A stretch of DNA of 64,000 nt from Bacillus sp. 2B10 (GTDB lineage: Bacteria > Pseudomonadota > Alphaproteobacteria > Sphingomonadales > Sphingomonadaceae), in NCBI GenBank assembly GCA_003946805.1, contig RPSH01000010.1:1-64000 (forward strand). The letters run 5' to 3'. The notes under the pieces are model-generated. The model was given only the letters and a program-made list of their open reading frames with translations. It was not told where the DNA came from and ran no database searches. A program made the translations under genes and the position numbers. This document shows, in pieces, positions 26,570 through 39,123 of the stretch (within the stretch, counting starts at the first letter, position 1; every line of letters starts with the position of its first letter).

Positions 26570-27928
26570 TCAGACGAACGCCCACATCCCCGCCGCCATG
26601 GCAAAGATCGCCACCCCGGCGATCGTCGACGCGATCGTCCAGCTGCGGAACGTCTGTGCCTCGGTCAGCCCCAGATACTGTTTCACCAGCCAGAATCCGG
26701 TGTCGTTGACATGGCTGGCGATCGACGCGCCGCCACCGATCGCGATCGTCACCAGCGCGATCCGCCCCGGCGACAGCGCGGCGGCGGTGACGATCGGTGC
26801 GCACAGTCCCGCCGCCGTGACCATCGCCACCGTCGCCGACCCCTGCGCCACCCGGACGAACGCCGCGATCAGGAACGCGAACAGCAGCACCGGCAGCTGC
26901 GCGGCGGCGACGACGTCCGACACCTGCTGCCCCGCGCCGGACTCGATCAGCACCTCCTTGTACGCCGCACCCGCCCCGACCACGAGCACCATCAGCCCCG
27001 CCGGCGCCAGCGCGCGCGTCATGACGTCGGCGGCCAGCGCCATCGGCGTGCCGCCGCGTACCAGCACCGCCGTCACCAGCAGACAGGCGAGCACCAGCGC
27101 GACGAACGGATGCCCGGCAAAGGCGATGGCCTCGCGCAAAGGTCCCGGCGACAGCACGACCCCGGCGACCGCCGCGCTCAGGATCAGCACCAGCGGGACG
27201 AGCATCCCGACCATCGCCCAGCCGAAGCCGAGCGGCGACAGCCGTGGGGCGCCTTCGTCATGGGTCGGCGGCACGACATAGTCGCCGAACCCCGGCGCGC
27301 CATGCGCCAGCCGCGCGAAGACCGGCCCGGCAAGGATAGCCGCGGGAATGCCGCAGACGAGGCCATACAGCGCCAGCAACCCGTAATCGGCACCCAGCAG
27401 TTCGGCGACCGCGACCGGCCCGGGATGCGGCGGCAACAGCGCGTGCATCGTCATCAACCCGGCCAGCACCGGCAGCGCGAAATAGATCACCCGCCGCCCC
27501 GCCCGCAGCGACAGCGTCGCCAGCAACGGCACCAGGATGATGAACGCGACGTCGAAGAACAGCGGGATGCCGACGAGGATGCCGATCAGCGTCAGCGCCC
27601 ATGGCGCACGCTTCTCGCCGAACCGGTCGAGCAGCCGGTGCGCGATCGTCGCGACCCCGCCCGACGCCTCCAGCAACCCGCCCAGCATCGCGCCCAGCCC
27701 GATGACGACCGCGACGAAGCCCAGCGCCTCGCCCGATCCCTTCCGCACCGCCGCCAGCACCTTGGCCGGCTCGGCCCCGAACGCCAGCCCGGTGGCGAGC
27801 GCCACGATCAGCAGCGCGAGGAACGCCGGCAACCGCACGCGCAGTACCAGCACGACCACCGCCGCGATCGACAGCCCGACGATCAGCAGCGTCCGCCACG
27901 GCTCGATCAACGCCGCGCCGCCCCGCAC
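26570..27928 (-). CDS. Gluconate:H+ symporter family (GntP) transporter
   Basis: The product is a polytopic inner-membrane protein of about 452 residues with a dozen or more hydrophobic segments and GntP signatures: IGLGAMLGGLLEASGG, LPPHPGPVAVA, VAQGSATVAMVTAAG and ASHVNDTGFW. It should import gluconate or a related sugar acid with protons. I chose the GTG at 27928; a TTG at 27910 is possible and the open frame reaches 28021. No gluconate kinase is adjacent; the nearest sugar genes are the Gfo/Idh and DUF1080 proteins 4-6 kb away. Confidence 0.9.
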   Translation of the reverse strand: MRGGAALIEPWRTLLIVGLSIAAVVVLVLRVRLPAFLALLIVALATGLAFGAEPAKVLAAVRKGSGEALGFVAVVIGLGAMLGGLLEASGGVATIAHRLLDRFGEKRAPWALTLIGILVGIPLFFDVAFIILVPLLATLSLRAGRRVIYFALPVLAGLMTMHALLPPHPGPVAVAELLGADYGLLALYGLVCGIPAAILAGPVFARLAHGAPGFGDYVVPPTHDEGAPRLSPLGFGWAMVGMLVPLVLILSAAVAGVVLSPGPLREAIAFAGHPFVALVLACLLVTAVLVRGGTPMALAADVMTRALAPAGLMVLVVGAGAAYKEVLIESGAGQQVSDVVAAAQLPVLLFAFLIAAFVRVAQGSATVAMVTAAGLCAPIVTAAALSPGRIALVTIAIGGGASIASHVNDTGFWLVKQYLGLTEAQTFRSWTIASTIAGVAIFAMAAGMWAFV

Positions 27929-28039
27929 ACAGGAATATCCTGTCGATTCCGCACCATGCCCCCTCCCGCACCGGCCTGCGCCGCTATTGACAACGCTAGA
28001 CCAGGGTCGGTCGAGGTTCAACGATCATCCTCGCCGGAT

Positions 28040-28220
28040 TGTTACCCCGGCCCCGATCGAGACCTCTGCAAAAGTCCTTAATCCGTACCGCGGCGAAGGC
28101 CGGGGCCCAGTTGGGGGGCATTGGCAAGATACGGAACAGCCTTTCCAACTGGGCCCCGGCCTTCGCCGGGGTACGGTGAGGCGTTGGCTCTGTTCGAGAC
28201 TTTCGCAGAGGTCTCGAAAC
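28040..28220. repeat. Palindromic repeat, family C, copy 2 (about 181 bp, inverted)
   Basis: The copy contains GAGACCTCTGCAAA against TTTCGCAGAGGTCTC and a core from CAGTTGGGGGGCATTGG to CCTTTCCAACTG, which is the reverse complement of the core at 22580-22772 with a single visible change. The two copies enclose about 5.3 kb in inverted orientation. Confidence 0.8.
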
Positions 28221-28293
28221 GGCAGGGATTCCGGTGCCCGCCGCTGCGATCCGGCGCGGAACGCCTGAACCTCGACGAGGCACAAGCGAATGC

Positions 28294-29043
28294 TCAGCTC
28301 TCGACCGGTTCAGCCAACGCCGCCGCCAGCCACGCCGGCAGCAACGCCTCGCCCAGATCGTCGACGCGACGATGCTCCACCGCCAGCCCCGGTTCCGGAT
28401 ACACGATCCGCGTCCGCGGCCCCGCCACCTGCGTCGGCACCACCACCAGCCGGCGGTTGACCGTCGAGCGATAGTTCATCCGCGCGGTATTCTCCTGCCC
28501 GACGTAACAGCCCTTGGTGAAGCTCACCCCGTGCAGTTCGCGCGCATTGCATTCCAGCCACAGCGTCTGGCCGTCGCCCAGTTCCGCCCGCCCCTCGGTC
28601 ACGCCGTGGCGCAGGCGATGCTCGGTCCAGCCGCTCGCCGCAATGCCGGGTGGCGCCAGCCAGCGCCGCCCGAGCGCCGCGAGCCGCGGGTCGGCCACGC
28701 CCTGCTCACCCGTCGGCGACCAATGGACGCCCAGCCCGGTCCGCTCGATCGTGATCGCACGCCGCAGGCGGTACAGCGTCAGCCGTTTGGCCAGCGCATC
28801 GGCCACCTCCCCCTCGCAATCGATCAGGATATCTTCGCCCTCGGCCCACAGCAGGAAGTCGAACAGCACCTTGCCCTGCGCACTCAGCAGCGCCGCCCAT
28901 GCCGGCATATCGGGCGTCACCGCCGCCAGATCCTGCGTCACCAGTCCCTGCAGGAACGCGCGCGTTTCGTCGCCGGCGATGCGCAGCACGGCACGATCGG
29001 TCAGCCAGGTTGCGGGGCCGGCGGCGGGGGTGGCATTGGTCAT
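28294..29043 (-). CDS. ygfZ: YgfZ/CAF17-family folate-binding protein for Fe-S cluster assembly
   Basis: The product has a GcvT-like fold and the diagnostic KGCYVGQE motif at residues 177-184, with the conserved cysteine at 179. YgfZ helps maturation and repair of certain 4Fe-4S proteins in the cytoplasm and binds tetrahydrofolate. At 249 aa it is slightly shorter than the E. coli protein, as is usual in alphaproteobacteria. It is divergent from pyrC with 45 bp between starts, a pairing that is often conserved in this group. Confidence 0.92.
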   Translation of the reverse strand: MTNATPAAGPATWLTDRAVLRIAGDETRAFLQGLVTQDLAAVTPDMPAWAALLSAQGKVLFDFLLWAEGEDILIDCEGEVADALAKRLTLYRLRRAITIERTGLGVHWSPTGEQGVADPRLAALGRRWLAPPGIAASGWTEHRLRHGVTEGRAELGDGQTLWLECNARELHGVSFTKGCYVGQENTARMNYRSTVNRRLVVVPTQVAGPRTRIVYPEPGLAVEHRRVDDLGEALLPAWLAAALAEPVES

Positions 29044-29088
29044 GGCGAACAGGTAGGACCGCGCATCCCCCGGTTACAAGAGGCGGCA

Positions 29089-30420
29089 GTGGCGACCTTC
29101 GATACCAAGCTCACCGGTGGCACCGTCCACCTTCCCTCCGGCCCGGCACAGGTCGATATCGGCATCGTCGACGGCCGCATCGCCGGCATCGGCGTGACCG
29201 GCGACGCCGGGCGGACGATCGACTGCACCGGCCTCGACATCCTGCCCGGCGTCATCGACACGCAGGTCCATTTCCGCGAGCCGGGGCTGGAGCACAAGGA
29301 AGACCTCGCCACCGGATCGATCGCCGCGGTGATGGGCGGCGTCACCGCCGTGTTCGAAATGCCGAACACCAAGCCCGCGACCGATACCGAGGATGCGATC
29401 GCCGACAAGCTCGCCCGTGCCCGGGGGCGGATGTATTGCGACCACGCCTTCTATGTCGGCGCGACCGCGCGCAACGCGAACCACCTTGCCGAGCTGGAAC
29501 GGCTGCCGGGGACGGCGGGCGTGAAGATCTTCATGGGATCGTCGACCGGCGACCTGCTGGTGTCGGAGGATGACGATCTGCTGCGCGTCCTGCGCTCGGG
29601 CCAGCGCCGGGTGGCGATCCATGCCGAGGACGAAATGCGGATGATCTCGCGCGAGGGCGAGCGGATCGGCGGCGATCCCGCCTCGCACCCCGTCTGGCGC
29701 GACGACGAAAGCGCGCTGCTCGCCACCCGCCGCATCCTGCGGCTGGCGCGCGAAGCCGGACGGCGGGTCCACGTCCTGCACGTCACCACGCCGGCCGAAC
29801 TCGAAGTGCTTGGGCGCAACAAGGACATCGCCTCGTGCGAGGTCACGCCCCAGCACCTGACGCTGGCCGGCGAGGACGCCTATCCGCGTCTGGGCACCCA
29901 TGCGCAGATGAACCCGCCGATCCGGTCGGGCGCGCATCGCGACGGGCTGTGGCACTGGCTGAACCAGGGCGTGCCCGACGTCATCGGTTCGGACCACGCT
30001 CCCCACACGATCGAGGAAAAGGCGAAGCGCTATCCCGCCTCGCCCAGCGGCATGCCCGGCGTACAGACGCTGCTGCCGCTGCTGCTCAATCATGTCGCCG
30101 AAGGGCGGCTGACGCTCGCCCGGCTGATCGACCTGACCAGTGCCGGGGCGCAGCGCATCTTCGGCCTCGCGGGCAAGGGCCGGATCGCATTCGGCTACGA
30201 CGCCGACCTGACCGTCGTCGATCTGAAGCGCCGCTGGACGGTCGAGGAAAGCTGGCTCGCGTCGCGCGCCGGCTGGTCGCCCTTTACCGGCGACACGCTG
30301 ACCGGCCGCCCGGTCGGCACGATCGTCCGCGGCCAAACCGCGATGTGGGAGGCGGAACTGATCGGCGAAGCGCAGGGCGCACCGATCCGGTTCGAATCCA
30401 CCGCGTTCCGGCGGGACTGA
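29089..30420 (+). CDS. pyrC: Dihydroorotase (pyrimidine biosynthesis)
   Basis: This enzyme closes carbamoyl-aspartate to dihydroorotate. The metal motif DTQVHFRE supplies two ligand histidine/aspartate positions in the class I pattern, VKIFMGSSTGD contains the lysine that is normally carbamylated, and HVLHVTTPAE and GSDHAPH give further metal and catalytic residues. I chose the GTG at 29089, preceded by AAGAGG; the frame is open far upstream only because it overlaps ygfZ on the other strand. Length is 443 aa, typical for the class. Confidence 0.93.
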   Translation: MATFDTKLTGGTVHLPSGPAQVDIGIVDGRIAGIGVTGDAGRTIDCTGLDILPGVIDTQVHFREPGLEHKEDLATGSIAAVMGGVTAVFEMPNTKPATDTEDAIADKLARARGRMYCDHAFYVGATARNANHLAELERLPGTAGVKIFMGSSTGDLLVSEDDDLLRVLRSGQRRVAIHAEDEMRMISREGERIGGDPASHPVWRDDESALLATRRILRLAREAGRRVHVLHVTTPAELEVLGRNKDIASCEVTPQHLTLAGEDAYPRLGTHAQMNPPIRSGAHRDGLWHWLNQGVPDVIGSDHAPHTIEEKAKRYPASPSGMPGVQTLLPLLLNHVAEGRLTLARLIDLTSAGAQRIFGLAGKGRIAFGYDADLTVVDLKRRWTVEESWLASRAGWSPFTGDTLTGRPVGTIVRGQTAMWEAELIGEAQGAPIRFESTAFRRD

Positions 30421-30431
30421 GCGGCTAGGGC

Positions 30432-30458
30432 GTCACCCCGGCGAAAGCTGGGGTCTCG
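30432..30458. repeat. Solo REP arm
   Basis: GTCACCCCGGCGAAAGCTGG followed by GGTCTC repeats the internal arm of the family B elements (19.4 and 21.0 kb) but has no partner arm. It lies between the convergent pyrC and DUF1134 genes. Confidence 0.5.
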
Positions 30459-30555
30459 TTCGGCCGGAGCGTCGCGAGCAAAGCCCGCGGCGTCGGACGG
30501 CTTTCAGCCGCCGGCCGGGCTGGCGGGAGTCCGGCAGCTGCCGGCCCCGCTGCGC

Positions 30556-31293
30556 CTAGAACGGCAGCCACCGCTGCTTCTCGCTGAACCGCATATAACC
30601 GACATTGGCACCCAACCGCCAACCAACGCCCAACCGCACCGGGATCAACACCACATCCCCCCGCCGCAGATAGCTCGCCGAAAAGCCGCCGACGAAATAG
30701 GCGCGCCCCTCGGCCGCAGGGAACCGCCGGAACAATTCCTGGGAGTCATACAGGTTGTAGACCAGCACGAAGACCTTGGTCGCATCGCCGCCGACATCGA
30801 AGCCGACCGACGGCCCGGTCCAATAGACCTCGCGCTGCCCCTCGACCTTGTGGTTCATCACCCCCGAGCCATAGCGCAGCCCGACCACGAACGCACCCGC
30901 CGCCTCGCGCCCGGCGATGTAGGCGTTGGGCTTGCCCTGATCCTTCAGGATGTTCTCGATGATCCCCGCCAGCCCCGCCGCCCCGCGGCCGAACACGCCC
31001 TCGGCCGCACCGATCAGGTCGTCACGCTCGAACGTGTCGCTGGCCGCGGTCGTCGCCGTCGTGCTGGGCGCGCCCTCCTGCGCCGGCGGCGTCTGGGTCG
31101 GCGCGGGCTGATAGGCCGGCGGCACGTTCGAGCGCGGTGCCGGCACCGGATCGGGCGTCCGGGCGGGGGGCGGTGCCTGTTGCGGGGCCAGGTCGCCGTC
31201 GATCGCGTCGTTGGGGTCGACGGTGCGCACCTGTGCCTGCGCCGGCACCGCCAGCACCAGCAGCGGCGCCATCCACCCGATCAACCATTTCAT
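30556..31293 (-). CDS. DUF1134 (EipA-type) envelope protein
   Basis: A signal peptide (WMAPLLVLAVPAQAQ, cleavage about residue 21) is followed by a proline-rich low-complexity linker (about 37-75) and the DUF1134 domain (about 85-245), with GKPNAYIAGREAAGAFVVGLRYG, VYWTGPSVGFDVGG and FRRFPAAEGRAYF patterns. In Brucella and Caulobacter relatives (EipA) it supports cell-envelope integrity. I chose the ATG at 31293 because it places the leader correctly; the frame extends to 31347. Confidence 0.88.
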   Translation of the reverse strand: MKWLIGWMAPLLVLAVPAQAQVRTVDPNDAIDGDLAPQQAPPPARTPDPVPAPRSNVPPAYQPAPTQTPPAQEGAPSTTATTAASDTFERDDLIGAAEGVFGRGAAGLAGIIENILKDQGKPNAYIAGREAAGAFVVGLRYGSGVMNHKVEGQREVYWTGPSVGFDVGGDATKVFVLVYNLYDSQELFRRFPAAEGRAYFVGGFSASYLRRGDVVLIPVRLGVGWRLGANVGYMRFSEKQRWLPF

Positions 31294-31460
31294 GCCTCGG
31301 CTCCCCGCAATCTTGCCCGTTCCCGGCACGATAGGCGCCAAGCGCATGTCCCTGCAATGAACGCGCGTCCGTCCGGCATCGAATTACGGTCAATGTAGGG
31401 TGTTGATCGCCGCCCGATCCCCCGCTATAGGCCCGCTCTCCAAGCCGTAACGCGCGCTTG

Positions 31461-31553
31461 GGAGACGTGGGTGAGTGGCTGAAACCAGCGGTTTGCTAAA
31501 CCGCCGTAGGGGGATTACTCCTACCGAGGGTTCGAATCCCTCCGTCTCCGCCA
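31461..31553 (+). tRNA. tRNA-Ser (anticodon GCU)
   Basis: Acceptor arms GGAGACG (31461-31467) and CGTCTCC (31543-31549) pair, followed by discriminator G and an encoded CCA (31551-31553). The anticodon GCT is at 31495-31497 inside CGGTTTGCTAAACCG, and GTTCGAATC forms the T loop. A long variable arm (TAGGGGGATTACTCCTA) marks it as a serine tRNA reading AGC/AGU. The 230 bp downstream, up to the GH43 gene, contain no gene I recognise and no visible att duplication. Confidence 0.95.
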
Positions 31554-31785
31554 GCGGCAAGTTACAGCCTGTTCCACCGCGTCCCGCCGCCCTTGTCTTA
31601 CGAGGGCCGGCGTTTCAGTTCGCGTGTCATGTCCTCCCATCCCGCTTTATCCAGTCGCAACAGGTGCGGGGGCACCGAGGGCCGCGAAACGTCCGGCGCT
31701 GGATGATCGCTGGTTCGGCATGGACAGGCCTGTCGCACCGCCGCAGCGGCGGGGGTGGACAGGCACGTGGACGCCGGGACGACGA

Positions 31786-33128
31786 TCAGGGCAGAATGGT
31801 CCATTCCCACAGGCCCGCGCCGCGGTCGTCGGTTCGCAGGCGGAGGTAGCGCGCGGCGACCTGATGGCGGAGCGCGATCGGCGATCCGCTGGGCGATGCC
31901 ATCGCCACGACGGGGCGCCACGTCCGCCCGTCGTCGGAGGCGTCGACCGCGAAGCGATAGGGCCGGGTTGCGAATTCCGGGCGGACGAGGGATCGCGCGA
32001 TCCGGCGGCGGCGACCCAGGTCGGCGACGAGGGTGCCGGGGCCGTCCTTCGGCACGCGCCACAGCGTCGCGTAATTGTCGTCGGCGGCCCGCCCGCCCTC
32101 GCCGCTCGCGCGCCAGGCCAGTCCCTTCGTCCGGTGCGGCGCGAAGCCGGCGACCGGGCTGCCGTGCGTCGGCACCACCTTTGCGATCGTGCCGTCGGGG
32201 CGGATATCGAGCCGGTCGATCGCGATCTGGCGCAGCACGGCGTCGCCCACCTGCGGCCATGGCAGCGCCTGGCGGTGGTAGAGGATATAGTCCTGCCCGC
32301 GCGAGCGGAACACGGCGTGGTGGCCGGGACTGACGACGTCGCGGTCGCGGTGCGTTTCCAGGATCGGGCTGGTCGCGGCTTCCTCGAACGGGCCGAAGGG
32401 CGTCGCGCCGACCGCATAGCGGACCTTGTACGTGTCCTTCGTCGTGTTGCCGTCGCTGTAGGTCAGCAGATAGCGCCCGCCGGCCTTCACCATGAACGGC
32501 GCCTCGAAATAGCCACGCGGGGTGACGTCGCGCGGGACGCCGTCGAAGGTGACCATGTCGGGCTTCAGCCGGACGACGAAGCAATGCCCGTTCACCCAGT
32601 TCAGCCCCGATCCCCAGTAGAGATAGGCGCGACCGTCGTCGTCGACGAACGCCTCGGCATCGATCATGTGATAGGCGCGGTCGAAGTCGCGACCGATCAG
32701 CGGCTTGCCGCCGTTGGCGTCGCGCCATGGCCCCGCCGGGGAGGGCGCGGTGCCGACCCACACTTCGCTGCCGACCGACACGTACATGTACCAGCGGCCA
32801 TCGCGCGCCTTGACCACCGACGGCGCCCAGACCTTCGCATCGCCCGACGTGGGGCTGGTCGCGGCCGCCTTCGTCGGCCAGTCGGGGGTCGAGAAGCGCC
32901 AGTCGCGGCCATCGTCCGACGTCCACAGCCCCAGCCGGTCGTCGCCCCATGGATCGATCGTCGCGAAGATGTACCAGCGACCGCCATCGCGGACGATCGA
33001 CGGGTCGGCGAAATAGCCCGGCAGCACCGGGTTGCCCGCCCCGGGCGCATCCCAGCGCACGGGCGCATCCGCCGCCACTGCGGTCCCGCCGAGCAGGACG
33101 GCGGCCAGCAGGATCGTGCGCCGGCGCA

Positions 33129-33129
<1 letters not shown>
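31786..33129 (-). CDS. Exported glycoside hydrolase family 43 enzyme
   Basis: A signal peptide (ILLAAVLLGGTAVAA, cleavage about residue 20) precedes the five-bladed propeller of GH43. The catalytic triad is visible: base Asp42 (GYFADPSIV), pKa-tuning Asp157 (MIDAEAFVDDDG) and acid Glu209 (GYFEAPFMVK). The last 110 residues form a discoidin-like (F5/8) carbohydrate-binding domain ending RYLRLRTDDRGAGLWEWTI. GH43 members release arabinose, xylose or galactose from plant glycans. The ATG shares one base with the GH2 stop (TGATG), so the two are co-translated. Confidence 0.9.
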
Positions 33130-37164
<4,035 letters not shown>

Positions 37165-37182
<18 letters not shown>

Positions 37183-38569
37183 CCGCGCCCAGCGCGAGCT
37201 GGTCGGCGTCGTTGCGCTGGATCGCATCGGCGATGAACGGCGTCGTGTAATTGGCCGGATTGGTCAGCAGCGCCTTGTCGCGCACGTCCCACGTGGGCTT
37301 GCGGCCGCGCAGGTCGAAATCGATGATCGACGGGCGCGGCGAGCTGGCGTTGTTCTGGCCCGATGCGCTGAACAGCGACAGGACGTGGCCGTTGCGGTCG
37401 GCGTTGTAATAGCTTTTCAGATACTGCGCGTCGAAATGCACCTTGGTCCGCTCGGTCGGCTCCCAGTCGGCGCCCAGCGTGATGTTCTGGCTCTGGCTCC
37501 ACAGTTCCTGGTCGAACCGGCCGGTCTCGAAATTCTGGCGGCGCAGTGCGCCCGACGTCGCATAGCCCTCGTCGTTGAACGTGAACGCCGCGCCCGGCAG
37601 CGGATCGGAATTGCTGCCGCCGTTGACGGTGTAGTAATAGGCACCCGTCCGGTTGAACCAGAATTTGGCGAGCTGATACTGGCCGGTGACCAGCAGGTTG
37701 TCGGCCGCCTGCCACTGGGCCGCGGCGGCGATGCCCAGCCGCTTGCGATCGCCGGTGTCGTCATACACCTGGAACCCCATCGGCGCCTTGGCATTGGCGG
37801 GCGCGCCGGTGACCGACCCGGCGGGGATCGGCTGCGACGCGTTCACGATCAGGCAGTCCTGGCGATAGTTGCTCTTGGAATAGACCGCGTTCACCAGCAC
37901 GCCGATCTCACCGATGCCGGTTTCGAACCGGTTGCTGTACAGGCCCGACGCCGCATAGCCGAACTTGCCGACCCGGTCGTAATAGTTGCCGCGCGCGGTC
38001 AGGCTAAAGACCTGGCCGGGCGAATCGAACGGTCGCCGCGTACGCAGGTTGACCGCGGCACCGACGCCGCCCTCGATGATGTTGGCCGGCGCGTTCTTGT
38101 ATACGTCGATGCCCGCAAGCAGTTCGGGCGGGATCCCTTCGAGATCGAAGGCGCGGCCACCCGAGGCGGAATAGACGGCGCGTCCGTCGAGAAAATTCTG
38201 CACCTGGGTCAGGCCGCGGACCGTGATCGCAGGCGATGTGCGGTGATCGAAGTCGGTGGCGCCTTCACCGTAGCGTCGCTGGATCTGGACGCCCGTGATG
38301 CGCTGGAGCGCCTCGGTGGTGTTGGCGTCCGGGAGTTTGCCGATATCCTGCACACTGACCGAGTCGACGATCTGGTCCGCATTGCACTTGATCGCCTGTG
38401 CGGTGCGCAAAGATTCTCGGACGCCCGTCACGACGATATCGTCGCCGGCATCCGGGACGGGAGCCGCGACGGGAGCCGCCGGCTCCGCAGCGGTCTGCGC
38501 CATCGCGTCGTTCGGCGTGCCCGCGATCGCGATGATCGACGCGCCGGCCAGCAATACACCCTTCACCAT
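37165..38569 (-). pseudogene. TonB-dependent receptor truncated and fused to halogenase remnant
   Basis: The gene begins normally: signal peptide ([19 protein letters not shown]), TonB-box-like [12 protein letters not shown], and a plug domain ([49 protein letters not shown]) of the kind linked to glycan-uptake receptors. After about 465 residues, within the barrel ([11 protein letters not shown]), the frame runs without a break into halogenase sequence. The C-terminal half of the barrel is gone, so it cannot form a working pore. The open frame continues to 36734 before stopping. Its upstream region (38570-38750) is AT-rich and promoter-like. Confidence 0.88.
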
Positions 38570-39123
38570 TCCTCATCCGCTCAGTTGAAGCTTATTACGA
38601 ACTTTGTCCGACTATTATGGCCAGCTTATCTGCCAAACAATATAAATCATATAATTGGTCCAGTTCGCGACAGATTGCGTCAGCACAGTCTGCAAGCTGT
38701 TGTAGAAGGTGGATATTTCACAACCTCCCCCGTAGAAGTAGGAACCTGCACACGGCGTTTTCGGCGCATGTCGTACCGTTGGTGCCGGGATCGGGGCGGA
38801 ACGGATCATGCATTTCCCTGACCTTTCTGCGCACGGTCCGATCCGGAGAATCTCGTCGCCGGGTCCGATTCGCCGCGTGTCCGCGCGCGGCGACGCATGG
38901 GCCGACCGTGCGGGAATCCGGTGCCGACGGCGGACTCTCGACCGGCGCGGGGGCTTGGCAGAACGGTTGGAAAGCGCCTACCCCCTTGGCGGACGTACCG
39001 CGAGCGCGGCCAAAAGGTCCGACAAATACGGGGCCGAAATCGGCTGCCGACAGCATCGGTCTTTGCCTGACTATGGCCCGTCCCGGCGGGCGCGATGGCA
39101 ATCCGCCGATCCGCGCGGCGACG
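38570..39123. other. Gap between the broken receptor and GH127
   Basis: The first 180 bp are AT-rich and probably hold the promoter of the leftward receptor gene. The rest is GC-rich; long open frames exist, but they have no motif or ribosome-binding site and match no gene I recognise. Confidence 0.4.

Noticed and set aside
28234..29088. Long N-terminal extension of the dihydroorotase frame over ygfZ
   Set aside because: The extension is the antisense of ygfZ, which has the diagnostic KGCYVGQE motif; GC-rich DNA leaves the opposite frame open. The GTG at 29089 has a good ribosome-binding site.
19335..30458. The repeated GTCACCCC arms as a CRISPR array
   Set aside because: Copies are palindromic, widely spaced and irregular, with no constant spacer length and no cas genes.
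31554..31785. Possible integrative element or att site downstream of tRNA-Ser
   Set aside because: No duplicate of the tRNA 3' end, integrase or phage gene is visible nearby; the GH43 gene follows directly.
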